From: Trichobilharzia szidati
Taxonomy: Eukaryota; Platyhelminthes; Trematoda; Strigeidida; Schistosomatidae
Assembly: GCA_944472155.2 (NCBI GenBank)
Contig: OX235279.1
Location: 156,758,199-156,822,198 of the forward strand
Direction of reading: 5' to 3'
DNA length: 64,000 nucleotides
Below the pieces are notes generated by a model that saw only the letters and a program-made list of their open reading frames with translations, searched no databases and was not told the DNA's origin. Positions 44,421 to 57,720 of this stretch are shown piece after piece (the stretch's first letter is position 1; each line of letters opens with the position of its first letter). The position numbers and the translations under genes were made by a program.

Positions 44421-44839
44421 TCTCTGTGTTACTTCAAAACAATTCTTATTGGGGAAATAAATGATCGCCTCACTTGACGATTAGTAAGGCTGTGTGGATT
44501 GTTGAGGTATAATTGTTTACTGCCTTGCCATCGGTGTTTTTTCATATTTTCTACAGTTCTCAGTAAAAACCTAATACATGTCTAGTTCAGTTCAATAATG
44601 AAGTATGAAAGATAACAGATGGTCAACTTACCTTCAAATTGATGTATTAAACGTTTATACTGGTTAACATTTGTAGTGTATTTTCTACGTAGTACTCCTA
44701 ACAAATAATCAGTAAGAATTTTGATTGTTAAAGTGTAAAAGGTCATTTGAAAATGTTACAGTTAGGACAGTGTTGGTTTTATTATTTTTATTAGTAATTC
44801 ATTCCTAGTGTTTTCAGTGGAACATTGAGCTTCAGCCGG

Positions 44840-45960
44840 GATATATCCCCATTTCACTCATTTCATTGCAATCAATTTTTAACTGGCTTGACGACTGCTT
44901 ATTAGCTTTCATTCCCTCCATTTCACACCATCTCTCCACGTCACTCTGGAAACCATTGCCAACTCGTCGTTTCCTATTCAGGTTCCCTTGTATAGCCTGT
45001 ATGGTGCACGATGTCACTCAAAGGTCTCCTCATTATTCTTTTTATTGTTTACTTTAATTCCTAGAGGAACATAGGGCTCCTCAGAGTGTATTCAATGCAT
45101 CTCCATTTGTTTTTGAATACTTGGTAGTTGCAATGTAGGTTGTTGATTACTTCTCTGGAAGGATTTCTTGTTATTCATTCCTTCAGGCTGACTATCGGAT
45201 CTTGAGTAGCAAGACTAGCAGAGTGGCTGTTGATGACAGCCTTCAAGAGCGGATTGAAAAGTCTTTTCGTGAATCACATGTCTGTGGATTTGATAGACTC
45301 TACTGATGAAAATCTAGTTGTTTTTTTTCATGCTGATTGCGGCAGATTTCCAAACTGATTTCAGAGTAATGAAGGTCTGTTCTGCTTTTTCAATCATGAT
45401 TGGTGGAGTTTGACATTCTCATATGTGCCTATTCCTGTAGTTGTGAGAGTGTTGCCCATATAGGCAAAGTGAATAGGTGACTTCATTTAGATTACACCCG
45501 TTGACGGTGGTTATCACTGTCTAGGTATGTTCATCACTTCCATCTTCCCTATGTTTAGTTGAAAGTGCTTTTTTCGTTGCTAGCTTCTTCTGCCAACTCA
45601 TTAGCTTTTGCCTATAGACGTTATTCAAGCTTGTGTGAAATAAGGCGTAGTTTATCCACGAAGTCCAGAACTTCTAGAGTCTTATTGTCAGTCCAGATCA
45701 TTCCCATCTTTTTGCTTCCCACGTGACCGTGTCCACCACAATTATAACAGTCTATAGTAGGTGTTGCAGCGTAAGTCATATTTTCACTTTGGAGGGTTCA
45801 CTGAGCTTTATGCTGTGAATAACTCGGTATCTGGTATCATCAAGTAGCTGGTGAATGAGGTTGATAAAGATTTGGGGCAGTGCACTCCGTAGTGCTGATT
45901 GTAGTATCGGATGAATATGAGAGAATAATACTGGCAGAACATCTTGTTGAATGTAACTAT
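44840..45960 (-). mobile_element. RTE-like LINE RT/3' fragment, decayed
   Basis: Words such as CATCTCTCCACGTCACTCTG near 44,928, GTGCACGATGTCACTCAAAG near 45,004, CCGTTGACGGTGGTTATCAC near 45,500 and GTCCACCACAATTATAACAG near 45,735 follow the same order as the 30-31 kb copy on the minus strand. A SINE B 3' end-like word (AGAGGAACATAGGGCT, 45,063) interrupts it. Frames are broken. Confidence 0.62.
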
Positions 45961-46689
45961 CCAGAGAAGCTCACAGGGAGATGTGAAGGCATCAGAAAAT
46001 AAAAATGTTCATGCAGCTAACACCTGGATACTTGGGAATATGGATTACGCATATCCATATAGACCTTTAAGGCATACGGAAATTGGTGTCACACCCCACT
46101 GTATGAGTTGAGGCTTCACAGCATAGAGCTAAATCATTTTAGTAGCATGCCTAAACCTCTCAAGCCATTATCGATATCAATGACCTGGCTATTCTATCGT
46201 GAAGCATATTACAGATACAAGACATGACAAGAAGACATGTGTACGTTTTCTAAGAAGTGTTTCTGTTGCGTATACGAGAGTATTTGGAAACCTAAGTGAT
46301 TAGGAAGATTAAATCATACTTATGTGTTCAACGGAGCACTTCAACGTCTGATTAGACCTTGCTTGATAAGCGTCTTCGCTTTGATACCAGTATGCATACA
46401 TGTATTTGTTTCGTTATCCTTCTTCCCTGGTTATGGTTTATTTATCGCCGTTGTTATTATTTTGACGTTGGCACGGATGTCTACTAACCGATTCCTTATC
46501 TGTCCATCATTATTTTCCATACGTATTCTTACGAAAAGTACGTGCACGTCTCATCCGATGTGTACGCCATGTAGGTTACACAATTGGGAAAGAATAACAC
46601 CTGTTCTGAGTGGAACAAATTTATTCCACTCTCTAGAGTTCATCGCAGTTATTTTCAGTTGTATCTACGATTGTTCGTGTGCAGGTTTC
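45961..46689. other. Unassigned spacer
   Basis: No recognised feature. An open frame starting at 46,324 runs through it into the next LINE fragment and looks fortuitous. Confidence 0.4.
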
Positions 46690-46870
46690 CATATCATCCT
46701 CTTCATCGCCGGATCGTCTCTATGCCACCCTTGGAATCGCACCTTACTCGTCATTCCTCATACAAAGTTCCACGTGATTGCCTGCATGGTGTATGATAGC
46801 ACTTTTATGCCTCCTCAATGCATGTTAATTCTTTCCTCATCTCTCCACTACTGTTCTTTTTTTGAAAACA
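46690..46870 (-). mobile_element. RTE-like LINE 3' fragment
   Basis: Plus-strand words GCCACCCTTGGAATCGCACC, TTCCACGTGATTGCC and TGCCTCCTCAATGCATGTTA match the RTE 3' coding end at 30,055-30,150 (read on the minus strand as the GRPRVTWRR region). Strongly decayed. Confidence 0.5.
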
Positions 46871-47477
46871 ACACAGTTTGCTATTGGAATTGAACTAACT
46901 TGATGTTTTATGCTCTTTTTGGTGCATCGTAATTATTTGTTATATTTGAATATTGTCTGGTGCATATGGTTTGTTAATGTTCCCATTAGAGTTGAACATT
47001 GTTCATTCGTATCCCTTTATTCCGTGTCTGGCATCCGCGTGCTGTTCAAAGAACACGTGGACTGCATTTGATACAGCTATGTAGTTTCTAATTATTGACT
47101 CACATTGACTGTGTTTTGTGACTCCATTCAGCCACAGACACCCCACAATTGAGGTGTGTATATCGTGTTCCATATTTTGTGTTTATTATAACACTGTGTT
47201 TTTAGGTTTTACGCTTCAATCAACGTGTGGTTCTAATAATCGTCCGACTATCGTCCCGAATTACTTTTGAATATGTCCAATCCACTTATATATAGTTAGA
47301 TTTTAATTGCACAATAAAGTAAAACTGTGAAGAAAAGCAAGATCAAATTCACTTCTTTGATAACTTACCATATTTGCTTGTCAAATTTTCGATTGCTGCT
47401 ATAACGCCTAAAATGTTTGAAAGAGTGAAAGGAAAAGCTTTAGCATGAGTAATGATGATGAGCTTTCCATATAACTG
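46871..47477. other. Unassigned spacer
   Basis: AT-rich, no gene recognised; lies 3' of LINE copy Y. Confidence 0.4.
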
Positions 47478-50400
47478 GTTATTATCACTATTATTACTAT
47501 GTTCCGCGTGGAACACGGAGATTTAGGAACACATTTCCACTTTTTTCTATTTTTAGCCGTCTTCTTCAGCTAGGTACACAACTCTCCATAATCTCTCATC
47601 TCCTCCCCACCGCGAATTCTCCTCCATGCCACTCTAGCCTCGACGTCTCACTCATTGCATCCCATTTGGATTCCAGTCAATCGATGGCCTGCACTGAGCG
47701 CGATGTCATTTGACTGCCTCGTCGTCGTGTGCCCGACCCTTCTCCATTTTCTCCTACACATTTTTCGAGCGATCGGCTCTTGATTGGCTTGTTCTCAGCC
47801 AGAGTTTCTTATCACTTATTCTTTCTAGCCAGCTGACCATTTGATCTTCAGCATGGATTCAGCCAAGGAAGCTGTTATTATTAGTCTGCAATCTGTTGGA
47901 AATCCTTTTTTGTCATGCCCGCCAAGTTTTTCATACGTGTAGAAGGATTGACTTGACATTTGTGTTGAGAATACGAATCTTTCTACTGGATAAGTGACAG
48001 CAGAAGATTTCCAAACTGATTTCGGGTTACTGAAGGCGCGCGTATCTTGCCTTTCCAATTCTGACTGGCTGGCTGACTTTGACATTGTCATCCGTTCGAC
48101 GTGGCTGTAGTTGGAATGAAGCTTCCTAGCCGGATAAATGAAAGTAGTAACCTCTTTCAAATCTCTCCCACTGATGATGATTGGTGCTGGTTGTTGTTGT
48201 CGTTGTTGCTGTTCTTTGGTTATCTTCATCATCTCCGTATTTTCTATGTTCACCTGGAGTCCTGTCTTCGCTGCCAGCCAGCCTCTTCTGAGAGTTTGTT
48301 GGTTTTCACCCACCTGTAAGTCTTCGAGTTTGTGTGACATGAGATATGTATCATCTTTGAAATCCAGATGCTCTAGAGTCTTCTTATCGTTCGTTCAGCG
48401 TATTCTTGTCTCCTTGCTCTCCACTCACAGTCTGACATGCAATACAGTCCACCACAATTAGGAATATCATCGGTGATAATAGACAGCCAGCTTGTATTCC
48501 TCTTGTATTCACTTCGAATACCTCACTAAGTTTTCGGTTGTGGATCACCTGACCCATGCCATTGTCGTAAAGTCGACTGCTGCACGATGTTGATATAGAC
48601 TGGGAGCACCTCACAGTGTCGAAGTAGTTTCCAAATTACTTCTCGTTACGGTCAACGCTGTCTGCCAAAGCTCCTGCCAAAGTCAATGAAGTTGAGGTAG
48701 AATGAGAGTTGACTGCCATTCCATGCTTTGTTCTGTGATGACGATGCGTAGAGTTGCAATCCGATCAGCACCACACGATTCTTTTTTCCTGAGTCCACCC
48801 AGATTGTTCCGGTCTGGCGGGGTCCTGCATCCAGCGGATCTTTTTTCTCTCCACGATGACGTGACTCAGTATTCTACTGGGCGCGGACAAGAGCATTATT
48901 CCACACCAGTTCTTGCAGAGTGAGGCGTAAGTTGACCTTATCAGCAGCTTGACTAGGAAGCCAACCTGTCTTCCAATCGGTAGGCACCTTTCCATCTTTC
49001 GAAATCTTTTGCAGTACTGTCGTGAGCAGATGTGTCTCAGTCTCTGGGTCCTTTAAAGTGATCAGTCCATTGATTTATTTGTTTCTCCTCCCTGCTCACC
49101 AGGTCCCTTGAACATCTTTTATTGCTTTCATCATCTGTGTTGATCTGTTCCCAGATAGCGAGCAGCCTGGTTATCTGATGTTCTAATGTTCTGAGGTTTG
49201 TTTTACCTGCGGCCTGCCTGCCTGCCTGTTCTGCTTCAGTTGGCGGCCAGTGTGTCGTAGAATTGTATTCATCTTCGCCGGCACTCTTCTTCGCTTTCTT
49301 CCTTATTCAGTGCAGTGTATATTGTTGTGAACTCAGCTTCTCCTCCTGTTGTCCATCTTGGTATTGAGTCATGTTCTCTTTTACGATCCTTCTCTCCTCG
49401 CTTATATATGCACCCATATATTATTTAGAGGCAATTCTCATCTCGTCTCTTCTTTCTTCTCGGAGCATTTTTACATGTTGATTTGATCGTCTGCTGCATT
49501 GAATTTTTGTCTTTCTTTAGTTGTTCGGAAGGACTTCTGCGTCACTTTGATGGTTGACTGCACTTGATGATGTTGTCAGCTCACATCTTTTTCCCGTCTT
49601 GACTTTGTGTCCAGTAGGCTGCATCTTCACCTTATTTAGCAACGTTGAGATGAAATCTGTTTGTTTTGTGGTTGTTCAGTCAGGCGAAATTTATCTGTCT
49701 CCGACCACCATATTATGGAAAGCCTAGGAGTTTGAGAATATTCCTCCGTTCTTATTCATTTCTTCGCTCCATAACCTCTCAACCCATGAATAGTTCCTTT
49801 ACTATATTTTCTGCTTTCAGTTCGGTTGGCGTTCATATCGCCCATGAGGATTAGATGTAGCTATTTGGGATGTTGTCCATTAATGTTTGAAGTTGAATAA
49901 TTTTGACGTGTCTTCCCTCCATCTTAGTTGAATCTTGCTGTCATTATCCTGCAGGATGATATTGTTTCCCACCGCACAAGAGCTTTAGCTAGAGCAGACG
50001 ACATCATGATATCCAATTACTGTCTCAGTGTACTCATGGTTACCATCTGAGTGACCAGACTGGATTAGATTACTGACTCTCTAGTTGACAATTTGCATAA
50101 TCCATATCCGTTCCATCTGCTTGCGCATATTTCCAGCACTTCTACGCCATATCTACTCATTTCTCTTGGCTGTTGGGCAACCTTCCAAGTCTGGCACATT
50201 CCAAGTCCCCATTTTTATCTCTGCATTTGTCGAGAGAATACGCATCGCCTGGCTGATTGGCTTGCTGAAGGCTTTCATCAGCAGGCGTCATATCATTTCT
50301 CCATCTCTAGCAAAGATTAAGATGGTTCTTTGAGTTTTTCGTGTTATTTTAATATACTTTTGTCTGTTGAAGTTTTTAAAGCGGCTTGATAGGCTTCCTG

Positions 50401-50500
50401 GTGTCGGATCCCTGGTCCCACACGCAGTCATCCCTGTTTACCGTGGCACGGGAACGACCATTTCGATCATTGGCAACCGAGCTGGAAAAAACCACCTTAC
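47478..50500 (-). mobile_element. RTE-like LINE copy Y (minus), longest copy
   Basis: On the minus strand: 5' leader (about 50,500-50,230), endonuclease start (KMGTWNV-type codons near 50,205), endonuclease remnants (49,620-50,150), linker, RT (49,000-47,825) and 3' UTR ending in a TAA/TGA-rich tail at 47,478-47,500. The part 47,515-49,401 is about 99% identical to copy X in inverse orientation; the right part (49,402-50,500) has no counterpart beside X but aligns with 6.5-8.0 kb. Frameshifts and stops make all domains inactive. Confidence 0.86.
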
Positions 50501-51559
50501 ACAGTCATATTACTTCAAACTAGTTGATCTCAGACTGGTTTGCTACTTGAGCGAGCTGATGATACATTTCATCCAGTTTGACATTTCAAATGTACAGGGT
50601 ATGACGAGGTAAAATTTCCCGATATATTTTCTTTTGGAAAATGAAGTTTCTCAAGCGAGGACTTCACAATATGTCATCTACTTTACCCCATAACGATCGA
50701 GAAATCGTTCATAAATGGATGCATGACACTTTATACTACTGGTTGGTTGCTTGGTCGATACCACTCAAGCATCAATCAGCTAAGGAATTAGAAACAAATT
50801 AACTCTCCTCTCACCCTGCAATTATGTGTATATTTATATGTATTTCTATATAATCGTTGATCCTTTGTTCCCAGTCTCGGATTCCGAAGACAATTGCACT
50901 TTCTGAAGACACTCATCGAAAATACATTATAGCCATCAAAAGACTTTGCACAAACAATCATCTCCTATTAGTCATGAATGTAGTGATATTCTTGCGGCAA
51001 GAGCTTCCTCTTGATCTGATTTATGTACTTTTAACGTCTTGTGTTAAGGGAAACAGAAATATCAGGGTCACAAGTATGAACTAAAAGTGCTACTAGGACA
51101 TGGAGTCAGACTTAAGTTATACATTAGAGTAGAGTATACACAGCTTATCAACAAAACCTCAGCTTTTTCATAATCCTTCAATTGGATTGTTTGTTCAAGA
51201 TTATCCGGTGTCTGTTCTAGTTTAATTTAATCAGACATTCATGATCTGTGCAAGTACGTTTAAGTACCACATGTACGGTTGTAGATAATGAGATGAAAAC
51301 ACTAGCAAACCGATGGGGGATGCGTCAGCAGATGCCTTGAAGAGGATTTGGAAAATTGACTAGAAAATCACCTTTCCTATAACGACCTTTTCTTTTGAAA
51401 AAAATCAAAATTAGGCACACTCACGTTTATACTTTGCTGGTCGATTTATTTTGGTATAATGTTGTATTTCACATCGAACATCTAAAATTTCAAGTAATTA
51501 CTCTTCAATAATATGCAATAATTCGCATTGTTAGTCATATGTATATCACGAGCGATTAA
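50501..51559. other. Unassigned spacer
   Basis: About 1 kb, AT-rich. The open frame 50,857-51,084 has no family match. Confidence 0.4.
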
Positions 51560-51605
51560 GACACGAAACTCTTTCTCCAATGAATTTATTGTCAATGAGT
51601 ATCAT
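51560..51605 (-). ncRNA. Hammerhead-like motif, copy H (decayed)
   Basis: The reverse strand reads TTGACAATAAATTCATTGG and GAAAGAGTTTCGTG, clearly related to the other copies but with helix I and III lost. Confidence 0.25.
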
Positions 51606-51985
51606 TCTATGTAGACATATATAATGTTAAGGTAACTGTATAGATTTGAATACTTAGTATTATTCTCTTGCGTTTAGACTAATTTAAGGAGCTTCATTTA
51701 GAGCACATCAACACTTCAGTCACTTCTTTGCAGTTTCTTCCAGGTAACTCCACGATTGCCGACAAGCTTTCAATTCCTCATCATCAATGATATTCTACGC
51801 CCTACTCCTTTTTGAGTAACGACGAAATATCAGTGATTGCAATGAAGCAATAAAACAGGCTGTGTATTATACAAAATAGTTCATCCTGGGAATGGAATGT
51901 GAAATTAGTGTGATTTGTAGGCAAATGCAAACACTTCGTAACAGGATGTGTGAATTTCAGTAGGGTAGAGTTTAACACTTCGAAG
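51606..51985. other. Unassigned spacer
   Basis: No recognised feature. Confidence 0.35.
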
Positions 51986-51989
51986 AATA

Positions 51990-52960
51990 CATTGGAGTGT
52001 TAACTAATCAAGAAGGATGAGCAGGAGGCCTGATCGACTCCTCGCATTCAACCGACCACGATTGACAATGATTTCAATATGATCTATCGAATTCATGCAA
52101 GATTGCTATGGTTAACTCGACTGCAAACTTCTAATGACAGTGGAGGCCTTGACCACTGATGAATCTCCAGTCATGGTTCCGTATACAAAAGAAGTATGTT
52201 CAGTGCATGTTTCAATCTTCGATTTAAAGGGATGACCTATGTAGCTTTTCCTTATTCTTCCAACTGTTATTATTTTTGTATTTTCAGCTTCCAAGTATTG
52301 TTCGACTTGTCACCCGTTATAACTTCAAGTCAACGTATATTTTTGTAGCAGTATTGTAGTTCATCTTGGCAAACTCCTCAACTTGTTGCGTAATGTTTTC
52401 ATTTGCTTACTAATCTCACTAATTGCTTTCCAAGATTTATGCATTCTGAGAACTACTTCATATGCTGCATTACTTGTTCTATCATTTGATACTTACCTGT
52501 GATTGATAAGCACAAAATGTTCATCGAATTTCCCATTATTATTTACTATCATATTTAATCATACCTTTATGCACTCCAACACGTAATACTGATTAATTGA
52601 AATGACTAGTTGCATACCCTACACATTGACCAGCAGTGCTTGTTACCCCCTTTGAAGTGATGTATTCAGAGGATGGCCGTTTCTCCCGTTTGTGGCCGGG
52701 GTCATCAACGATATATTTGCTTTGATTACCATTCATGATATCGAGGAGATCACAATTTCTTCATGAGCTGAATAATTTTGATTTCCTAAGGAAACCATGG
52801 TGAGATTTCATCTGAGACTGAGTACATCGGTAATCTCAGCAATGTTCTGTGTTTAAACTTCCTGAAGCAACCTGCATAGTTCGCTGAGAATATCATTTAT
52901 ACATGTGATTGTTCAGTTTGAAAATGAATTCGTTGCTAAAAGAGTCTTTTCACTGAACCA
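51990..52960 (+). mobile_element. PLE endonuclease C-terminus, 3' UTR and terminal motif
   Basis: CTGATCGACTCCTCGCATTC (L-I-D-S-x-H) near 52,031, then a Q-K-K-Y-V-Q codon run near 52,188, match the PLE endonuclease end. The T-rich part with GCTTACTAATCTCACTAATT near 52,405 matches the PLE 3' UTR, and copy D of the terminal motif ends it at 52,907-52,960. Between 52.5 and 52.9 kb lies sequence not matched in the 13-kb copy. Confidence 0.68.
52907..52960 (+). ncRNA. Hammerhead-like motif, copy D, with extended helix I
   Basis: GTTCAGT 52,911-52,917 pairs perfectly with ACTGAAC 52,952-52,958 (7 bp). Compared with CAGC/GCTG in copies A, E and F this is a compensatory C-to-T plus G-to-A change. 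The core itself is decayed (TTGAAAA, GCTAAAA). Confidence 0.35.
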
Positions 52961-55879
52961 CATTTACTCTTAAATATTAATTTTGTGTTCTTGATTTTTG
53001 TAGACTTACACGTTTGAACCTGCATGTCTTGATCATCTAATTGTTGACTGATTTGCCCTGAAATATGGAGAAGAAGCAGGAGAAAACACGCCTTGTTGTA
53101 CACATCCTACTTTTGATAACTTTATGAAAAATGAAAAGGATAGATCAAATTTTCCTCAGTATTCATTATTATTTTATTCAACACAGGTTCTCCTCAGTTT
53201 CTGCCACCTGAAATCACTTCACTCAGGTTAAATAATGATGATCCATGGGGACGAAGGCAACAATGACTTTGGGACATGCAAAAAGAGTAATTCAGAAAAG
53301 CAGGGTAAATAACACCGTAATCACGAAAACGGTTGTCAGTAAGGTGCAAGGATATTGAAGAAGATGCTTAGTTGATTGTGGGTTAGGTTAAAGGAAGATC
53401 TGGGTTTGGCTCAGGCCAAGGCCTGGTTGAATCATCAGACTACCTGAAATTTTCGACAAGCACAATGCATCAAATTCTTCTCTAATTCTCATCATTTCAA
53501 CCATGCAGTCGTTATCTTGTGTGGCAAAGTGTACTGACACACATTTTGAATCAGCTGTCAAACTATCGGTGGATATGTTTGGAGGCGAAGGAAAAACAGC
53601 ACACAGGGTAGGTTTATGCCTCAGTTCACCTAATGCAGAACACGATTATGGTTAGGTAGGAGATAGATTGCGACTATGCTAATGCTGAAGTGTAGAAAGG
53701 TTGGACTCAGAGTTGAGTTATACTGCTAAGAGAAGCTAATTGAGTATGTTGTGCTGTATACTCAATTCCAAGTATATCTGAGTGAAACATTACAAGCAAG
53801 TAGCATAGGGAGTAAACCTTGGCTCCTCCGTCGAATACTTTGCATTAGGTGAGACTTAATTACTGATGCAACAAATGTATATATCCATACGGCTGTTAGA
53901 TTACATTATAAGATAATCATCGAGTCAGCTGTCCTTATTCCAATGTTCCTATTTCCAGTCTCTCATTTCATATGGTGTAAATGTTTGCATACTACCCAGA
54001 TGAGTGATTATTTTAGGCCTTTTCTGAACTGCATATAGTAAATGGATTGCCTATCTTCTTTGATGATGTACTTCACCTCGTTGTATTCAAACCAGCAAAA
54101 TGATGGTTAGCGATTACTTCATGAAATTTGTTAGTTGTTTGTAACTAACCCTTCAACCTTATTGGTTATAGTCATTAGATCACGATCATATTATGTTGCT
54201 CCACGACACAGATATTTGCATCATGTAAGTTTCTTCTCAAAAATGTCTGAAAGAAGTGATGATGAATTTAGCGGTTGAGATGAGCCACATAGAGAGGTGC
54301 GGCCTGGCTGAACGGTTGGGGATTCTGAGAAGATGTAGACCTACAGACAGTTATGGAGATGGTTCAAAATTGTTCTCAACGATGCAGGGATACATTCACT
54401 GTTTATGAACACTCAGATTCATTCATTTCTCATTAATTTCCATGTATTCATGCTTTCCCCGTACATTTATGTTCATTATAGTTTCTCTGAGTTTTATGCC
54501 CACTAAGTATACATATTTGTGCCCTATATATGGAGTTTAGCAACTTAAACTGCTGCAGTTTAGGTAAAAAGTTTGCTAATGACAAGGATGAAGAAGCGGA
54601 GCGATTTGTGATAGCAAGAATACTGGAAAGCAACATGCTTAGACAAACAAATATTCAGATAGATAGACTTAATATGTAGATGAAGGCTTAGATATAACAA
54701 ATGGTTCGATGAAGTAATGCTGGATTGTAAGGGAAGTAAATAAACTATGCTTTGACGAAGATGCTACAGCATTGACGGATGATAATGAAAGAAAGAAATA
54801 CTAATGATTAAGGAGTGCAGATGATATCATCAGCTGGTCAGGTTTTTATTGCCACAGGAAAGAATTAACGCTGTATCAGCTACTTGTGAATGCATAGCTT
54901 AGATATTGTAGTTGAGATGCAAATCGCCTGGGATCTAGATGCAGCAAACATATGTGGAGTCCATTAGAAAGATTCGACGAGATGCGATTAATCATCTTCA
55001 ATGTTCTTCTTTTGTCCATAGAGTAGGCAACATCAAACAAATATAACTTTCGAAAGGTTTTTATCTGTTAAGCAACAAGATAGCTAGGCTCTCTAGTGAT
55101 CTACGCCACAGGAGCAGATAAAATGATAAATACACGCAGATGTGGCTGGACAATTCACGATGAGTGGTCTGTATTGAATCATATTTGTTTATAAAGTTAT
55201 GTCTGTGTACATTGGAGTAAAGCCTAATGATGATATCTAATTGATAACACGAACTACTGTCCATGCTTACAACATGATGTTTTAAATTTCATCAAAAGAA
55301 TCTTGAATATTTTGAAAACTTCTTATAAGAAATCAATCAATCAAAATTGTGAATCAACCAATTACTTTCTGACTTACTTTGAATCGATGATGCAGACGAC
55401 AAGAGACTGCCGATAGTGAAGAGTGTACTTTGAGAAAGTTCTGTGAAGACAGAAAGATAGTAGTCAATAATATGTTGACAGTGACGTCAGAAAAACACGA
55501 TGAAAATGTGAAAGTTCAATTTTAAACACCGAAGAGGTGCGGATGCCACACCACACCAGTGACCTTGGAAGAAAGCTACACCAGTGCAGTGTAAGTTTGA
55601 CTTTTCAACTCACTTCTAACCTCAAGCTGTTCTTTCCACGCAATCTAGTCCCTCTCTAACCTAACATTGACCGTAAACCTCCTTACACAGGCTGAGAAGA
55701 CCACTGCGTGACACTGCACTCCAGGGCATCGCCCAAGTCAAACCCGAGTTAAGCTAATCATAGCCTATCCTCAATCCAAATCTTACATTAATCCTCCTCT
55801 CAACTAAAGTGCAACTCATCATTCAGCTTTATTTATCTCTATTCCCAGCGAGTTGGTAAGTAGTGGTGTGTTGTTCCTA
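52961..55879. other. Long unassigned stretch
   Basis: Nearly 3 kb. TGGCTGAACGGTTGGGGATT near 54,306 looks like an isolated A box without a B box. No coding region recognised. Confidence 0.4.
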
Positions 55880-56330
55880 TTGAGACTCGAACTCTGGCTC
55901 AGTTGTTTCAAACCTCAAATCATCGTCTTGTAGTTTATGAAGGCTGTGTTTTGTGTATAAGAGGTACTAGTTACAATTCGTTTTCAGGCTAATGAACCCT
56001 TCCTGCTGGTTGATTGATTATATTGGATAGAAATGCTTGGAGTCTCTGTTCACACTCAGAATCTTAATGTGGTGACTTCGACAACTTCTGAAGGTTGACA
56101 TGATGTTATTTGATGGTTGATGGTGGCAGCTGGCAGTGGGATCCATGAGGTGTACGCTGTTCTATTTCGGACTCGCCAGTCAGCTTGATGGAACTGAAAT
56201 CCTCTGTAAGTTTATGGTACTAATGCTTGAGAGTGAAACTCAAACTCTGCCACATCGTTTCAAACGCCAAAGTGTTGGCCACTATATCACTAGTCCATAA
56301 TATCCACCTCTTAAAAGGATGAATGCAGGA
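55880..56330 (-). repeat. Possible degenerate tRNA-like SINE pieces
   Basis: On the minus strand GAGTTCGAGTCTCAA near 55,886 and GAGTTTGAGTTTCACTCTC near 56,237 resemble B boxes of SINE heads. Bodies could not be aligned, so this is tentative. Confidence 0.3.
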
Positions 56331-56429
56331 TTCGAGTCTCAGTGAGAACACCATAACTCATCGAGGAGATATGTACATCCAGAGGAAGACCCTCTAGCAG
56401 GATGAAATGAACAGCTTAGATTCCACTGC

Positions 56430-56510
56430 TAGTCACCATGTTTCACCAAAATGACTTCTTAAGAGTTCCATAGACATCGTCGAAGCATCTGCACTTGAAG
56501 GAGACGAAAT
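56430..56510. repeat. Dispersed repeat R1, copy 2
   Basis: Shares ACTGCTAGTCACCA and GTCGAAGCATCTGCACTTGA-type words with 21,905-21,985. Confidence 0.5.
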
Positions 56511-57220
56511 GTCAGCAGAGGCGGTGGACATTTCGCTACCACGAAATCAATCAATCAACCAGTCAACAGAAAATGCAAAGAAGCCTAAAAATTATTTTCA
56601 TAAACTTTCAACAAAGCAACAACGAAAACACATATAGAGGAAGCGTAGAGCGGATCCACTTTGTACTTCGTGTCTCACTGAATCTCTTGTCAACCAACCC
56701 TTTAATTACCTCAGGAATGGAAGTTGACAGTTTAGCTAGTGCAATTCAAACACAACGGGTGTTTTGAGAATCTGAATCAATTTCAATGTAGATTTGGTGT
56801 TGCAACAACAACCAACAACTGTCCAACAGTCATTGAGAAACCAAGGGACATACTGGACAGCTGCTTTGTCCTCCTAATTCACTCATTGAATTCCAACACT
56901 CACGGCTGATTGGCCTAGTAAACTGAATGTCCTGAAGGGTTCTATCCTCACCACAGTCTTTGCTGTGTACTGGCGAAAGCGTACAACTGTGACAAAAAAG
57001 CTGTCCAGAAATCTCTGTTTTTAATGATTATCTTACTGATGTTGGTTCCAGCTCTAATCGAAGCCTTTACTGGTGTCTCTTCAGTGTATGTTTGGTCCAA
57101 TCCAATTGTAACAAGTCTTAACTATTTTGCGCCTAATTGTTTGTCAGCCAACTGCTTACACAATCTGAATAAGTGAAATTTGATACTTCTACTAATACAC
57201 TGTTGAAAATTAAAACAAGT
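56511..57220. other. Mostly unassigned; SINE C-like phrase
   Basis: CATACTGGACAGCTGCTTTG near 56,848 followed by TTGAATTCCAACACTCACGG resembles the SINE family C body. The rest is unassigned. Confidence 0.35.
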
Positions 57221-57272
57221 GATTCAGCGAAGAGACTCTTGTCAACGAATTTATTGTCAAGCTGTACTATCG
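57221..57272 (-). ncRNA. Hammerhead-like motif, copy E
   Basis: The reverse strand has CAGC and GCTG for helix I, TTGACAATAAATTCGTTGAC for the core/helix II region, and AAGAGTCTCTT then C. The GATGA core is changed to GACAA, so this copy should be inactive. Confidence 0.32.
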
Positions 57273-57474
57273 TATAAATATGTGGTTTTTAAGAAATTAT
57301 ACGCGGTGAGGTAATCGGATCGTAGGCGTGTATTTTCCTATGTGAATAACTTGTTTTGATTTTCTGTGTGTCTCGATGGGGTTTATCCATGAACTGCTGC
57401 CCTAATAAGATACTTTAGATGATTGGAGAAGCAAATGTGGAACAATAATTTAGAATTCTTATTGTGCTTTTTCT

Positions 57475-57720
57475 TTTATTCCTTTGCGTTCCGAGTGGAA
57501 CATAAGGCTTCAAGGTGGAGCCTTGGAGTTTCGATGGCAGTGGTGTTTTATTTTTACGGAGTGAGGCTGCTAATCTCATGATCAGCCTTCCCATTTTGCT
57601 GGGCTTATTACCAGCTAAGCGAGGTTTGTGAGTGCGTCCCGATGAGGAACGAATTACGGACCAGGTGAGTGGATGGCGAGCATTCCATCTTTGCGCCATG
57701 GATGCACTTCCTTGTGTATA
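57475..57720 (-). mobile_element. tRNA-derived SINE, family B
   Basis: Plus-strand GCGTTCCGAGTGGAACATAA then GGCTTCAAGG is the reversed SINE B 3' end. The head on the minus strand begins near 57,710 with ATGGCGCAAAGATGGAATGC, an A-box-like element. The B box is degenerate. Length fits the 25.6-kb copy. Confidence 0.6.

Noticed and set aside
46324..46893. 189-codon open frame with hydrophobic segments
   Set aside because: Its second half overlaps a decayed minus-strand RTE 3' end, so the frame is fortuitous.
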